This document shows, piece by piece, positions 17,448 to 27,576 of a stretch of DNA of 64,000 nucleotides (its first letter is position 1; each line of letters starts with the position of its first letter). The translations under genes and the position numbers were made by a program. Source of the stretch: Roseomonas gilardii subsp. gilardii (GTDB taxonomy: Bacteria; Pseudomonadota; Alphaproteobacteria; Acetobacterales; Acetobacteraceae); NCBI RefSeq assembly GCF_023078375.1, contig NZ_CP095555.1, positions 310,001-374,000 on the forward strand, in the 5' to 3' direction. Under the pieces are notes generated by a model. The model did no database searches, was not told the origin of the DNA, and saw only the letters and a list, made by a program, of their open reading frames with translations.

Positions 17448-18754
17448 CCCGGCGTATCCTGTGGGCGCTGCCCCTGCTGGCCGCCATGGCAGGCGTGGCG
17501 GCGGCGGAGCCGGGGCGCGCCCTGTTCCAGGGGCATCGTCCCTTCGCCGCCGGGCGCGAGGCGACCGCGAACCGGCTGCCGACGGATTTCGCCGCCTGCG
17601 CCGCCTGCCATGGCGCCGACGCCGCCGGGCGGCGGGAAGGCGGGATCGTGGCACCCCCTGTCACCTGGGCGGCGCTGGCCCGGCCGGCGGGCCTCGCCGC
17701 CGCCTATCCGGATGCGGATGCGGTGCGCGCGGCGATCCTTTCCGGCATCGGCCGGGACGGACGGGTGCTGGACCCCGCCATGCCGCGCTACCGGCTCGAC
17801 GCGGCGGAAACGGAGGCCCTGCTCGCCTATCTGCGCGTCGTCGGCACGGCGGAGGACAGGCCGCCGGGCGTGACGGCCGGCCGGGTCCTGCTCGGCACCG
17901 TGCTCCCGCTCTCGGGCCGCGCCGCCGCGACCGCGCGGGCGGTGCTGGCGGGGCTGGAAGAGGGCCTCGCCGGGATGCGTGTGCATGGCCGCCGCCTGGA
18001 ACTGCGGGTGGAGGACGGCGCGGCCGGAGGCACGGCCGAGGCGCTGCGGCGGTTGCTGGGGCAACCCGTCTTCATGCTGGTCGGCGGGCTGTGGCAGGAG
18101 GATGCCGGGGCCGAGGCGATCCTCGCCCAGGCACGCGTGGCACATATCGGCTCCCTGGTCGCGCGCGCCGGGAATGACCGGACCCGGAGCTGGACCGCCG
18201 ACCTGCTGGCGCCCCGGGCCATGCAGCAGGCCATGCTGGCCGCGGCGCTGGCGTCCTGCCCGGCCGGGACGCGCCTGGGCCTGGCTGTTGCCCCGCCGGG
18301 GGCGGGACCCCAGCCGGTGGCCTGGCTGACCGATCCGGCGGCGCTGCCCGAGGCGCTGCGGCGCGCGGGAGGCGCCGGCTGTCTCGGCAGCGGCCTGGCC
18401 GGCGCGTCGCCGGCCGTGCGGGCCGCGCTTCCCTCCGGCTGGCGGTGGCAGGTGGTGCTGCCCTTTCCCGCCGCGCTGTTCGAGGAAGAGGATGGCATCG
18501 CACCCTGGCGCCGGCTCGGCCTCGTGGCGGCGCGGCTGGCGGTGGAGGTTCTGGCCCAGTCCGGCCATGCGCTGACCGAGCGCGCGCCCCTCGACGCACT
18601 CCCTGCATCCTTCGAGGCCCTGCCGGGCGCGCCGCTGCGCTACGGCCCCCGCCGCCGCCACGGCTGGGACCCGGAGCTGATCGAACTCGGCCCCGCCGCC
18701 CGGCCCGGTGCCGCAGGGGCGGGGCCAGATGCCACGCCGAAGCAGGGAGGTTGA
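17444..18754 (+). CDS. Cytochrome c fused to a periplasmic-binding-protein-like domain
   Basis: A 436-residue exported protein starting at GTG 17444, overlapping the SCO1 stop. After a signal peptide (ALPLLAAMAGVAAAEPG), a single haem site CAACH gives Cys52, Cys55 and His56, and LDPAMPRYRL supplies a probable Met axial ligand near 113. From about residue 145 the sequence changes to a type I periplasmic binding fold: GTVLPLSGRAAATARAVLAG, then ELRVEDGAAGGTAEALRRLL, FMLVGG and IGSLVARAGN. This is the pattern of branched-chain amino acid receptors (LivJ). A mono-haem cytochrome joined to such a receptor is unusual. It may take electrons from the oxidase while binding a ligand; inference only. 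Confidence 0.75.
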   Translation: MTRRILWALPLLAAMAGVAAAEPGRALFQGHRPFAAGREATANRLPTDFAACAACHGADAAGRREGGIVAPPVTWAALARPAGLAAAYPDADAVRAAILSGIGRDGRVLDPAMPRYRLDAAETEALLAYLRVVGTAEDRPPGVTAGRVLLGTVLPLSGRAAATARAVLAGLEEGLAGMRVHGRRLELRVEDGAAGGTAEALRRLLGQPVFMLVGGLWQEDAGAEAILAQARVAHIGSLVARAGNDRTRSWTADLLAPRAMQQAMLAAALASCPAGTRLGLAVAPPGAGPQPVAWLTDPAALPEALRRAGGAGCLGSGLAGASPAVRAALPSGWRWQVVLPFPAALFEEEDGIAPWRRLGLVAARLAVEVLAQSGHALTERAPLDALPASFEALPGAPLRYGPRRRHGWDPELIELGPAARPGAAGAGPDATPKQGG

Positions 18755-18755
18755 G

Positions 18756-20248
18756 ATGCGCGGCCTGACCGAGATGCGACCATGGCGCCGGGCGTGGCGC
18801 CATCTGCTGGGTATCGCCGTCCTGGGATGGGGCATGCTCCCGGGCGGCATGGCCGCGGCGCAGACGACGGGGTTCACGCTGATCGGGCATATCGAGCGCT
18901 TCTCGCTCGACGCGCCGCGCGACGCGCTCGCTTCCGCCAGCATGACGGTGCGCGGCATCACCGTCGTCCTGCCGCGCAACCTGCTGATCACCCTGCCGGG
19001 CCGCTACATGACGGCGCACGACCTGTTCCTCGGCCCACGCCTGGCGGGGTTGCAGAGCAGAGCGGACTCGCCCTGGAAGATCCCACGCCGCCGAAGGTGC
19101 CCTTCGAGGCGGAGATCATCGGCAATGTGACCGGCGGGCGCTATGTCGCCGGCGTGGTCCGCATCTCCCAGGGCGCCTTGCATGTCGGGGCGGGCTACAT
19201 CCAGGCCATCGACCCCGTGACCGGCGAGATGCGCATCGGCGACCGCGGCGGGACGGCGGGCGCGCGGGTGCGGCTCAACGATCTGAAAGGCATCTTCGCG
19301 CCGGCCGACCCGGTGCTGGACCTGCGTTTCGCCATGGACCCCGAGAACGCCGCGGTGCATGCGAGCACCGGGTTCCCGGTCTGCGTGCAGGGGGCGGCCA
19401 ATGCCCGGACCTGCAAGGCCGGCAACCGCCCGCCCGGAGACCCCACCCGCTTCATCTGCGGCAGCGAGCCGGCCTTCGGCATCGCGGCCCATTCGGCCTG
19501 CGATCCGAAGCTGCCGGTGCCGCTCCGCGAGGGCGATCACGTCACCTATGCGGGGATCCTCATGCCCCATCCGGCGGGCGGCTTCATGGTCGCGGCGCAT
19601 GGGCTGAACGCGGAGCTCGGCATCTACACCTCGCCGCGCGCGGAGCCGGTCTATCTCTTCGTCGAGGAAGCCATCCAGGGTACCAAGGGCGAGCAGTTCC
19701 CCGGCATTCCGCAGGAGGAGACGACACGCTTCCGCCTCGTGGGCTTCACCACCGACCCGACCCGCAACGTGGAGGTCTGGCTGATCGACAGCGACCGCCA
19801 CCGCAACCGGCCGCCGGGCCAGCCGCCCTTCCAGGGCCTGTCCATCAGCGGGCCGGGCGGGCTGCCCCCCTCGAACGGTCCGCAGCTCGGGCGCTTCCGC
19901 AACACCTGGCCGGCCAAGGACGATGCGCGCGCCGTGCGCCGTGACGTGCTGGTGCGGGTCGTCGACAGCGCGCGGGGGCCCTTGCCCGATACAGGGCTGA
20001 CCTCTGGCACCTATGTCTCGCCCGTCAACGAGTACATCTATCCGGAGCCGACCAGCTTCGGCCTGCGTGGCTTCCCGGTGCCGGTGCCCTTCGAGAATTT
20101 CTGCTTCCTTTCGGCCGGCGGCGGGCGCTTCGCGCCGGTGGGCAGCCAGGAGCAGCCACTGGGCCGGCTGGCCCCCTTCCCGGAATCGGGGCATCCCCAA
20201 TCGCAGCCCATCGGCAACGGGCCAAGGCGGGCCTGCGACGGGGAATAG
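18756..20248 (+). pseudogene. Secreted protein of the oxidase operon, frameshifted
   Basis: Two frames form one exported protein of about 497 residues. The first, from ATG 18756 (AGGGAGG at 18743-18749), encodes a signal peptide ending GGMAAAQ and a strand-rich start (TTGFTLIGHIERFSLD). The second continues VAEQSGLALEDPTPPKVPFE to 20248. Adding one G at the G4 run 19046-19049 joins them as LAGVAEQS. The protein has paired cysteines (CVQGAANARTC, ICGSEPAFGIAAHSAC) and a Pro-rich C terminus ending RRACDGE. I do not recognise the family. As the last gene of the operon it is probably a secreted partner of the oxidase. The break may be a sequencing error. Confidence 0.65.
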
Positions 20249-20550
20249 GCGACACGAGGCCCTTCCGGCGGGCCGCTCGGGGCAGCGCGCACCGGCCCGG
20301 GGCGGTCACCGGCTTGGTCACCGTCCCGGGAGCAAGGGGCATGAGGATTACATTCCGGCCGGTCCGTTGTATACGCGGCTTCCATGCCTCCGCGTGCTGC
20401 CCCGACCGTCCCGTCCGCGCCCGGATTGCATCCCGCACCGGGGCGGGAATGGCAGCCTGGGCCGGTGCGGTTGACAGCGGCCGAACCATCCCCATCCATC
20501 GAGCAAGCCAGCCGCCCGGCGGACAGGGCTCCCTTGAAAGCCCGATCCCG
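20249..20550. other. Intergenic region before the hybrid histidine kinase
   Basis: About 300 bases without a defensible gene. The kinase frame remains open through much of it, and an in-frame ATG at 20449 could extend the protein, but the encoded leader is low-complexity. A TTGACA hexamer occurs at 20469-20474 with no good -10 element at the right distance. No strong hairpin follows the oxidase operon here, so weak read-through into the kinase is possible. Confidence 0.4.
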
Positions 20551-23500
20551 TTGACCGAACAGAACGAGGGCCTGTCCTGGACCGAGGCCGAACGGCTCGC
20601 GGCCCTGGACCGTTACGCCATCCTCGACACGCCGCCGGAGCAGGATTTCGACGACCTCGCCCGCCTGACCGCCGACCTGCTCGAGGCGCCCATCGCCGCC
20701 GTGAACCTGATCGCGGAGAGCCGGCAGTGGTTCAAGGCCGAGGTCGGCCTGGGCGTGCGGGAGATGCCCCTCGACAACTCCATCTGCTCCCGGGCGATGC
20801 TCCGGCCCGGCGAGATGGTCATCCCGGACCTGCTGGAGGACCCCCGTTTCGCCTGCAACCCGCTGGTCACCTCGGGTCCGGGGCTGCGGTTCTACGCGGG
20901 CGAACTGCTGGAGACCCCGAACGGACTGCCCCTGGGCACGCTCTGCGTCCTCGACACGAAGCCCCGGCCGGAGGGCCTGACACCCCGCCAGCACTTCGCG
21001 CTGAAGACGCTGGCCCGCCAGGTCATGAGCCAGCTCAGCCTCCGCCTGAGCCTGGCGCAGCAGGCCCGGTCGGAGGCCCTCCGGCGGCAGGTTCTGGACA
21101 GTGCCACGGACCTGGCCATTATCAGCCTGGACCTGACAGGCCGGGTCACCGGCTGGAACACCGGGGCGGCGAACATCCTGGGCTGGACGGAGGCCGAGAT
21201 GCTGGGCCGGCCCGCGGACCTGATCTTCCTGCCGGAGGACCAGGCGGCCGGCTTCCCGGGGGGCGAGATGGCCCGGGCGGCGCTGGACGGGCGGGCCGCC
21301 GACGATCGCTGGCACCGGCGCAGGGACGGCTCCCGCTTCTGGGCCTCCGGCGAGATGATGCCGCTCCGGGACGAGCGGGGCACCCATACCGGCTATCTCA
21401 AGCTGCTGCGGGACCGCACCGAGCAGCACCTCGCGGGCCAGGCACTGGAAGCGGTCAACGAGCGCTTCCGCCTGGCGCAGCGGGCGACCCGCGACGCGAT
21501 CTGGGACTGGAGCTTCGACGACAACAAGGTTCTCTGGAACGAGGCGCTGGAGGATGCCTATGGCTGGACCCCCGCACAGGTGGAGCCGACCGGGGACTGG
21601 TGGATCGCCCAGATTCATCCCGGGGACCGTGCGCGGGTGGAGCGCGGCATCCACGCGGTGATCAACGGAACCAGCACGGGCTGGACAGAGGAATACCGTT
21701 TCCGCCGTGCCGACGGCAACTACGCGGATGTGCTGGACCGCAGCTACGTGATCCGCGACTCCCGAGGGCGCCCGATCCGCATGATCGGGGCCATGCTCGA
21801 CCAGAGCGAGCGCCGGCGGGCCGATGCCACCCTGCGCGACCAGGCGAACCGGTTGCGGCTGGCGACGACGGGGGCCGGGATCGGCATCTTCGACTACTGG
21901 GTGCAGACGGGTGAACTGAGCTGGGACGACCGCTGCCGCGCGCTGTTCGGCCTGTCAGCCGGAGCGCCCGTGAGCTACGAGGGCACCTTCCTGGCGGGAC
22001 TGCATCCGGAGGACAGGGCGCGGGCGGACAGGGCGGTGCGACAATCCACGGACCCGGCCGGGTCGGGCCACTTCGTTGCCGAGTACCGCACCATCGGGCT
22101 GGAGGATGGAATCGAGCGCTGGGTCTCGGCACAGGGCGAGACGCATTTCGAGGATGGACAGCCGGTGCGGCTGATCGGCACCGTGCTCGACATCACGGAC
22201 CGCAAAAGGGTCGAGGAGGCCCTGCGCGAGAGCGAGGCGGTGGCGCGGCAGAACATCCAGCGCGTCCAGCTCGCCCTCGCGGCCGGGGCCATCGTGGGAA
22301 CCTGGTTCTGGGACCTTCCGACCGACCGCTTCACGGTGGACGAGGCGTTCGCCCGCAGCTTCGGCCTCGATCCCGCACTCGGGCGCGTCGGCCTCAGCCT
22401 GGAGCAGGTGGTCGCGACCGTTCATCCCGACGACAAGGCAGGTCTCATCGCCGCCATCAACGAGGTCATCGCCCGCGGCGGCGCCTATGCCCACCAGTAC
22501 CGGGTGCGGCGCACCGACGGAAAATACTACTGGATCGAGGCGAATGGCCGTGTCGATCTCGCGCCCGATGGGACACCGCTGAGCTTTCCCGGCGTGCTGA
22601 TCGATGTGGAGGAGCGGCGCGCCGTGGAGGCGGAGCGCGATCGCGCCACCGCCGAGCTCCGCGCCCTGACCGAGACACTGGAGCAGCGCATCGCCGAGCG
22701 CACGGCCGACCTGCTGCTCGCCGAGGAACAGCTGCGCCAGAGCCAGAAGATGGAAGCCGTCGGCCAGCTCACCGGCGGCATCGCGCACGACTTCAACAAC
22801 CTGCTCACCGGCATCATAGGCGCCCTGGAACTCCTCGGCGCCCGCATTGCTCAGGGGCGGTACAAGGATGTCGAACGCTATGTCGTCGCCGCCCAGGGGG
22901 CGGCCAAGCGTGCCGCCGCCCTGACCCACCGGCTCCTGGCCTTCTCGCGGCGCCAGACCCTCGACCCCAAGCCAACGGATGCGAACCGCCTGGTGGCGGG
23001 GATGGAGGAGCTGGTCCGCCGCACCGTCGGGCCCTCCGTCGATCTGGAGGTGGTCGGGGCGGGCGGGCTGTGGCCGACGCTGGTCGATCCCAACCAGCTG
23101 GAGAACGCGCTGCTGAACCTGTGCATCAATGCGCGGGATGCGATGCCCCATGGAGGCCGCCTGACCATCGAGACGGCCAATCGCTGGTTCGACGAGCGCG
23201 CCGCCCGCGAACGCGACATCGCGCCCGGGCAGTACATCTCGCTCTGCGTCTCCGACACGGGCATGGGCATGTCGCCCGACATCATCGCCAAGGCCTTCGA
23301 CCCGTTCTTCACCACCAAGCCCCTGGGCCAGGGCACGGGCCTGGGCCTGTCAATGATCTACGGCTTCGCGCGGCAATCGGGCGGGCAGACGCGCATCTAC
23401 TCGGAGGTCGGGCAGGGAACGATGGTGTGCCTGTACCTGCCGCGCCATCTGGGCGAGGCCGAACTGGCCGAGGCGGTGCCCGAACTGGCCGAGGCGCCCC

Positions 23501-23880
23501 GGGCGGAGCTGGGCGAGACGGTCCTGGTGGTGGACGACGATCCCACCGTGCGGATGCTGGTGATGGAGGTGCTGGAGGAGCAGGGCTATGCCGCCATCGA
23601 GGCCGGAGACGGCGCCTCGGGCCTCAGGGTGCTGCAATCCGATGCCCGCATCGATCTGCTGGTGACCGATGTCGGGCTGCCCGGCGGCATGAACGGGCGG
23701 CAGATGGCGGACGCGGCCCGGGTCGGACGGCCGGATCTGAAGGTGCAGTTCATCACCGGCTATGCCGAGAACGCCGTGGTGGGGGACGGGCACCTGGAGC
23801 CGGGCATGCATGTCATGACCAAGCCCTTCGCCATGGAGGCCCTGGCCACCCGTATCCGGGACCTGATCACGGCGGCATAG
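20551..23880 (+). CDS. Hybrid sensor histidine kinase (GAF, multiple PAS, HisKA, HATPase, REC)
   Basis: An 1109-residue cytoplasmic hybrid kinase without membrane segments. Order: GAF (about 15-170, opening [20 protein letters not shown]), four PAS/PAC units (about 180-680, with [18 protein letters not shown] and repeated DRTEQ/DQSERR/DITDRK ends), a coiled coil, and HisKA with IAHDFNNLL (phospho-His about 746). The HATPase follows, with [20 protein letters not shown] and [12 protein letters not shown]-terminal receiver has acceptor Asp about 1040 ([10 protein letters not shown]) and Lys in MTKPFA. The kinase class is that of His-Asp-Phe-Asn-Asn motifs. Start TTG 20551 fits the family N terminus; ATG 20449 is the alternative. 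It lies downstream of the oxidase operon on the same strand, but linkage is not shown. Confidence 0.85.
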   Translation: MTEQNEGLSWTEAERLAALDRYAILDTPPEQDFDDLARLTADLLEAPIAAVNLIAESRQWFKAEVGLGVREMPLDNSICSRAMLRPGEMVIPDLLEDPRFACNPLVTSGPGLRFYAGELLETPNGLPLGTLCVLDTKPRPEGLTPRQHFALKTLARQVMSQLSLRLSLAQQARSEALRRQVLDSATDLAIISLDLTGRVTGWNTGAANILGWTEAEMLGRPADLIFLPEDQAAGFPGGEMARAALDGRAADDRWHRRRDGSRFWASGEMMPLRDERGTHTGYLKLLRDRTEQHLAGQALEAVNERFRLAQRATRDAIWDWSFDDNKVLWNEALEDAYGWTPAQVEPTGDWWIAQIHPGDRARVERGIHAVINGTSTGWTEEYRFRRADGNYADVLDRSYVIRDSRGRPIRMIGAMLDQSERRRADATLRDQANRLRLATTGAGIGIFDYWVQTGELSWDDRCRALFGLSAGAPVSYEGTFLAGLHPEDRARADRAVRQSTDPAGSGHFVAEYRTIGLEDGIERWVSAQGETHFEDGQPVRLIGTVLDITDRKRVEEALRESEAVARQNIQRVQLALAAGAIVGTWFWDLPTDRFTVDEAFARSFGLDPALGRVGLSLEQVVATVHPDDKAGLIAAINEVIARGGAYAHQYRVRRTDGKYYWIEANGRVDLAPDGTPLSFPGVLIDVEERRAVEAERDRATAELRALTETLEQRIAERTADLLLAEEQLRQSQKMEAVGQLTGGIAHDFNNLLTGIIGALELLGARIAQGRYKDVERYVVAAQGAAKRAAALTHRLLAFSRRQTLDPKPTDANRLVAGMEELVRRTVGPSVDLEVVGAGGLWPTLVDPNQLENALLNLCINARDAMPHGGRLTIETANRWFDERAARERDIAPGQYISLCVSDTGMGMSPDIIAKAFDPFFTTKPLGQGTGLGLSMIYGFARQSGGQTRIYSEVGQGTMVCLYLPRHLGEAELAEAVPELAEAPRAELGETVLVVDDDPTVRMLVMEVLEEQGYAAIEAGDGASGLRVLQSDARIDLLVTDVGLPGGMNGRQMADAARVGRPDLKVQFITGYAENAVVGDGHLEPGMHVMTKPFAMEALATRIRDLITAA

Positions 23881-23909
23881 GTCCCCCTGCCGCCCCCCCC
23901 CCGGGGACC
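23880..23909 (+). terminator. Hairpin at the end of the histidine kinase gene
   Basis: GGTCCCC (23880-23886) pairs with GGGGACC (23903-23909), with a loop that includes a run of ten C at 23893-23902. It starts inside the TAG stop. There is no T-tract, so intrinsic termination is uncertain. Confidence 0.35.
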
Positions 23910-23925
23910 GGTGCCGTCCGCGCCC

Positions 23926-23966
23926 GGCCTTCCCAGGGGCCATGCCGCATGCCCCCTGGGAAGGCC
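23926..23966. terminator. Strong 14-base inverted repeat between kinase and aminotransferase
   Basis: GGCCTTCCCAGGGG (23926-23939) pairs perfectly with CCCCTGGGAAGGCC (23953-23966) around a 13-base loop. This is the strongest dyad noticed in the window. It lies between two co-directional genes and has no T-tract. A terminator, an mRNA-stabilising hairpin or a dispersed palindromic repeat are all possible. Confidence 0.45.
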
Positions 23967-24138
23967 CCCGAGGCGCCGGGCGGGGCTTGAGGGGGGCGCC
24001 GCATCGCGTTACGCTCCCCGCCGTCGTCATTCCAGCATGTTCCTGGTATCGCGGCCGGGCCCGCTCCGCCGGAGCCGAGGGCCGAAGCAGCCGGGTGCGG
24101 CGCCTGTCCGGTTCGAACGATCCAGCGAAGGGCTGATC

Positions 24139-25521
24139 ATGAACTACGTTCCCAAGACCAACGACATTGCCGGGCTGATCGAGGCCGACCGCGCGCATGT
24201 CTGGCATCACCTCTCCCAGCACAAGGCCTATGAGACCGTCGATCCGCAGTTGATGGTCGAGGGCCGCGGCATGCGCGTGTGGGATGCTAAGGGGAAGGAA
24301 TACCTGGACGCCACATCCGGCGGGGTCTGGACGGTCAATGTCGGCTATGGCCGTGAATCCATCGCCGATGTGGTGCGCGAACAGCTCGTGAAGTTGAACT
24401 ACTTCGCCGGCGCCAAGGGCAGCGCGCCGGGCGCGGCCTTCGCGAAGCGGCTGATCGAGAAGATGCCGGGCCTGAGCCGCGTCTACTACTCGAACTCCGG
24501 TTCCGAGGCGAACGAGAAGGTCTTCAAGATGGTGCGGCAGATCGCCGCGCGCCATCACGGCGGTCGCAAGTGGAAGATCCTCTACCGCGAGCGCGACTAC
24601 CACGGCACCACCTTCGGCGCCCTGGCCGCCTGCGGCCAGCCGCAGCGCAATGCCGATTACGGCCCCTTCCCGGAAGGCTTCGCGGAGGTGCCGCACTGCC
24701 TGGAATACCGCAGCCAGTACCCGGATGCCGAGGATTACGGCATCGCCGCCGCCAATGCGATCGAGGAGGTGATCCTGCGCGAAGGCCCGGACACGGTCGG
24801 CGCCATCTGCCTGGAGCCCATCACCGCCGGCGGCGGCGTCATCACCCCGCCGCAGAGCTACTGGCCGCGCGTGCAGGAGATCTGCCGGAAGTACGACATC
24901 CTCCTGCATATCGACGAGGTGGTCTGCGGCCTCGGCCGGACGGGAACCTGGTTCGGCTATCAGCAGTATGGCGTGCAGCCGGATTTCGTGACCATGGCGA
25001 AGGGCCTCGCCTCCGGCTATGCGGCGATTTCCTGCACGGTGACGACCGAGGCGGTCTTCAACCTCTTCAAGGACAATGCCGCGGACCCGATGAGCTATTT
25101 CCGCGACATCTCCACCTTCGGCGGCTGTCTGGCCGGCCCGGCGGCGGCGCTGGAGAACATGCGGATCATCGAGGATGAGGGCCTGCTGGAGAACACCACC
25201 AGGATGGGCCTGCGCCTGCGCGACAACCTGCTGGCCCTGATGGAACGCCATGCGGTGATCGGCGACGTGCGCGGCTGCGGCCTGTTCTACGGCGCGGAGC
25301 TGGTCGCGGACCGCGGGACCAGGGAGCCGCTGGCCGAGGCGAAGGTCCAGGCCGTGGTGGCGAAGTGCATGGAGGCCGGCGTCATCATCGGCGCCACCAA
25401 CCGCTCTCTGCCCGGGCTGAACAACACCCTGACCCTCAGCCCCGCCCTGATCGCGACGGAGAAGGACATCGACCGCATCACCGACGCGATCGACCAGGCG
25501 CTGACGGCCGTGACCGCCTAG
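24139..25521 (+). CDS. Class III aminotransferase, taurine--pyruvate type
   Basis: A 460-residue PLP enzyme. HVWHHLSQHKAYETVDPQL and SGGVWTVNVGYGRESIADVV match the taurine--pyruvate aminotransferase (Tpa) group, which converts taurine and pyruvate to sulfoacetaldehyde and alanine. The cofactor region shows YYSNSGSEANEKVFKMVRQI, the aspartate is in HIDEVVCGLGRTGTWFG, and the Schiff-base lysine is at about 288 (TMAKGLASGY). No xsc, ald or tau transport gene is nearby, so another omega-amine substrate is possible. The ATG at 24139 is preceded by AGCGAAGGG. A ribokinase-like gene follows after 150 bases and a terminator-like hairpin. Confidence 0.8.
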   Translation: MNYVPKTNDIAGLIEADRAHVWHHLSQHKAYETVDPQLMVEGRGMRVWDAKGKEYLDATSGGVWTVNVGYGRESIADVVREQLVKLNYFAGAKGSAPGAAFAKRLIEKMPGLSRVYYSNSGSEANEKVFKMVRQIAARHHGGRKWKILYRERDYHGTTFGALAACGQPQRNADYGPFPEGFAEVPHCLEYRSQYPDAEDYGIAAANAIEEVILREGPDTVGAICLEPITAGGGVITPPQSYWPRVQEICRKYDILLHIDEVVCGLGRTGTWFGYQQYGVQPDFVTMAKGLASGYAAISCTVTTEAVFNLFKDNAADPMSYFRDISTFGGCLAGPAAALENMRIIEDEGLLENTTRMGLRLRDNLLALMERHAVIGDVRGCGLFYGAELVADRGTREPLAEAKVQAVVAKCMEAGVIIGATNRSLPGLNNTLTLSPALIATEKDIDRITDAIDQALTAVTA

Positions 25522-25531
25522 CGCCCGATCC

Positions 25532-25561
25532 GGGAATCCGCCGCCACGGCCGCGGATTCCC
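25532..25561 (+). terminator. Hairpin after the aminotransferase gene
   Basis: GGGAATCCGC (25532-25541) and GCGGATTCCC (25552-25561) form a perfect ten-base stem with a ten-base loop, eleven bases past the stop codon. No T-tract follows, so this is a Rho-independent terminator candidate by structure only. Confidence 0.5.
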
Positions 25562-25670
25562 CGAAGCGGCGGGCCGCCGGTGCCCGTTCCTCATCGATGC
25601 TCCGCCTTCCGGAGAAGGCGCCGGGCCCCGGGGCACTGGCGAAACCGGCTACTGACAACAGGGAAAGGGG

Positions 25671-26651
25671 ATGGAAACCATGGTCGGGATCAGCGGGCGG
25701 AGCTCCGGCGCTCCGGCGGCGGGGGGCCGCATCGGCGTGGTCGGCAGCAACATGGTCGATCTCGTGACCTATATCGACCGCATGCCCGAAGCTGGCGAGA
25801 CCCTCGCGGCACCCTCCTTCTCCATGGGCCATGGCGGCAAGGGCGCCAACCAGGCCGTGGCCGCCGCCCGGCTGGGGGGCGATGTGATGCTGGTCAGCCG
25901 CGTCGGTGACGATCTTTTCGGCGAGGGCACGATCCGCAATTTCCAGGATATCGGGATCGACGCGCGCCATGTCCGCGCCGTGCCGGGCACGCAGAGCGGC
26001 GTGGCGCCGATCTTCGTCGACCCCTCGGGCGAGAACCGCATCCTGATCGTCAAGGGCGCCAACGAGCACCTCCTGCCCGCTGATGTCGAGGCGGCGGAGG
26101 AGGATCTGCGGCGATGCAGCCTGATCCTGCTGCAACTCGAAGTCCCGCTGGAGACGGTCTATCACACCATCGACTGGGCAGCGCGGGAAGGGATCGAGGT
26201 CCTGCTGAACCCGGCGCCGGCGACACCGGAACTGGATGTCGGGCGTATCCTCGCCGCCACCTTCCTCGTGCCGAACCAGACGGAACTGGCCATCATGACC
26301 GGCCTGCCCACCGGGACGCGCGGGGAAGCGGAGCGGGCGGCGCGGGTGCTGGTGGAAAAGGGCATCCGCACGGTGATCGTCACACTGGGGGCCGAGGGGG
26401 CGCTGCTGGTGACGGCGGAAATGGTGCGCCACGTGCCGCCCGTGCCGGTGCGGCCGCGTGACACGAGCGGCGCCGGGGATGCCTTCATCGGCGCCTTCGC
26501 CCAGCACTATGTCGGGTCGCGTGATATCGAGGCCGCCATGGCCTGGGCCGCCGCCTATGCGGCGGATTCCATCACGCGGCCCGGCACGCAGAAGGCTTTC
26601 GCGGACGCCAAGGGGTTCGAGGCCTTCCGGGCCAGCCTGCCGCGACCATAG
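25671..26651 (+). CDS. PfkB-family carbohydrate kinase, ribokinase-like
   Basis: A 326-residue cytoplasmic kinase of the ribokinase/PfkB fold. The first family signature is HGGKGANQAVAAARLGG and the second, at the ATP and anion site, is RDTSGAGDAFIGAFAQ with the catalytic Asp near residue 267. Early residues VVGSNMVDLVTYIDRMPEAG and LFGEGTIRNFQDIGIDARHV follow ribokinase closely. It phosphorylates a sugar or nucleoside, most likely ribose or a related pentose. Start ATG 25671, with ATG 25680 as alternative; AAAGGGG lies just before. No ribose transporter is adjacent. It is convergent with a LysR gene, with a 19-base gap. Confidence 0.82.
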   Translation: METMVGISGRSSGAPAAGGRIGVVGSNMVDLVTYIDRMPEAGETLAAPSFSMGHGGKGANQAVAAARLGGDVMLVSRVGDDLFGEGTIRNFQDIGIDARHVRAVPGTQSGVAPIFVDPSGENRILIVKGANEHLLPADVEAAEEDLRRCSLILLQLEVPLETVYHTIDWAAREGIEVLLNPAPATPELDVGRILAATFLVPNQTELAIMTGLPTGTRGEAERAARVLVEKGIRTVIVTLGAEGALLVTAEMVRHVPPVPVRPRDTSGAGDAFIGAFAQHYVGSRDIEAAMAWAAAYAADSITRPGTQKAFADAKGFEAFRASLPRP

Positions 26652-26670
26652 GGCGGGTTGTCCCCGCGCT

Positions 26671-27576
26671 TCAGCCGTTCTCTCGCCCCGTTCCGGGGAT
26701 CAGGGCGAGGCGCATCTCGCCGATGAAGCGCCGGCCCATCTGGGACAGCGGCTTGCGGTTCGACCAGAAGGCCCAGGCGGTGGACGGGATGGCGGGCTCG
26801 AAGGGCCGGATCTCCAGTGCTCCGGCCGGCAGATGCGCGGCGGAGAAGGGATCGACCACGGAGACCCCCGTACCGGTCTCGACCAGGGCGCAGGCCGTGC
26901 TGCAGGTGCGGACCTCCGCCCGGAACAGGAAGGGCTGGCGCACCGACTGGAAGGCATGGCGCACCGCGGCGCCCATGCGCGTATCGGCATCCAGCGCGAC
27001 CAGGCTATGCGCGCCCAGATCCACGGGTGTCACGACGGAAAGCCTGGCGATCGGGTGGCCGGGCGGGCAGATGGCGACCATCCGCGCCTCGGCCAGAGCC
27101 TCCACCTCCAGCATCGCCTGAGGCCCCAGGCCGAGCCCGATGCCGAGATCGGCGGTCCCGCTTTCCACCGCCCGGACGACGTCGTTCAGGTCGCGGATGT
27201 CGAAATGGATCTTCAGCCGGGGATGCCGGCGGGCGAAGCCGCCGAGCACCCGCGGCACCACGCCCTGCCCCAGCGGCGGTGTCGAGAGGATGCGCAACCG
27301 GCTGGTCTTGGCCTCGCGCAGGTCCTGCAGGCGCTCCGTCAGCGCCGCGTGCAGGGCCAGCAGAGGCTCCGCCTCCTCCTGCAGGATGCTCGCCGCCTCC
27401 AGCGGATGGAGCCGGTTGTTGACACGCTCGAAGAGCGGAAAGCCGAGCTGCGCCTCGATCTGACGGATGGCGGTGCTGACCGCCGGCTGCGAAAGGTTCA
27501 GGTGCCGGGCCGTGGCCATGGTGGTCTGGAAGCGGACCATGGCGCGGAGGATTTCGAGCTGCCGCAGCGTAAGCAT
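26671..27576 (-). CDS. LysR-family transcriptional regulator
   Basis: A 301-residue regulator. The N-terminal winged helix-turn-helix reads MLTLRQLEILRAMVRFQTTM and ATARHLNLSQPAVSTAIRQI, followed by a linker helix and a periplasmic-binding-like effector domain. The start at 27576 matches the usual LysR N terminus; an upstream in-frame ATG would add 12 residues. It is divergent from the N-carbamoyl-amino-acid hydrolase and racemase genes, with a 116-base shared control region, so it most likely regulates them in response to a hydantoin, carbamoyl-amino acid or amino acid. Confidence 0.88.
   Translation of the reverse strand: MLTLRQLEILRAMVRFQTTMATARHLNLSQPAVSTAIRQIEAQLGFPLFERVNNRLHPLEAASILQEEAEPLLALHAALTERLQDLREAKTSRLRILSTPPLGQGVVPRVLGGFARRHPRLKIHFDIRDLNDVVRAVESGTADLGIGLGLGPQAMLEVEALAEARMVAICPPGHPIARLSVVTPVDLGAHSLVALDADTRMGAAVRHAFQSVRQPFLFRAEVRTCSTACALVETGTGVSVVDPFSAAHLPAGALEIRPFEPAIPSTAWAFWSNRKPLSQMGRRFIGEMRLALIPGTGRENG

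Noticed and set aside
20469-20474. TTGACA as a sigma-70 -35 box for the histidine kinase
   Set aside because: No -10-like hexamer at 16-18 bases; a single six-base match in 64 kb is expected by chance.
23893-23902. Run of ten C as a phase-variation tract
   Set aside because: It lies after the kinase stop within a hairpin loop and not in a gene or clear promoter; probably only a hard-to-sequence homopolymer.
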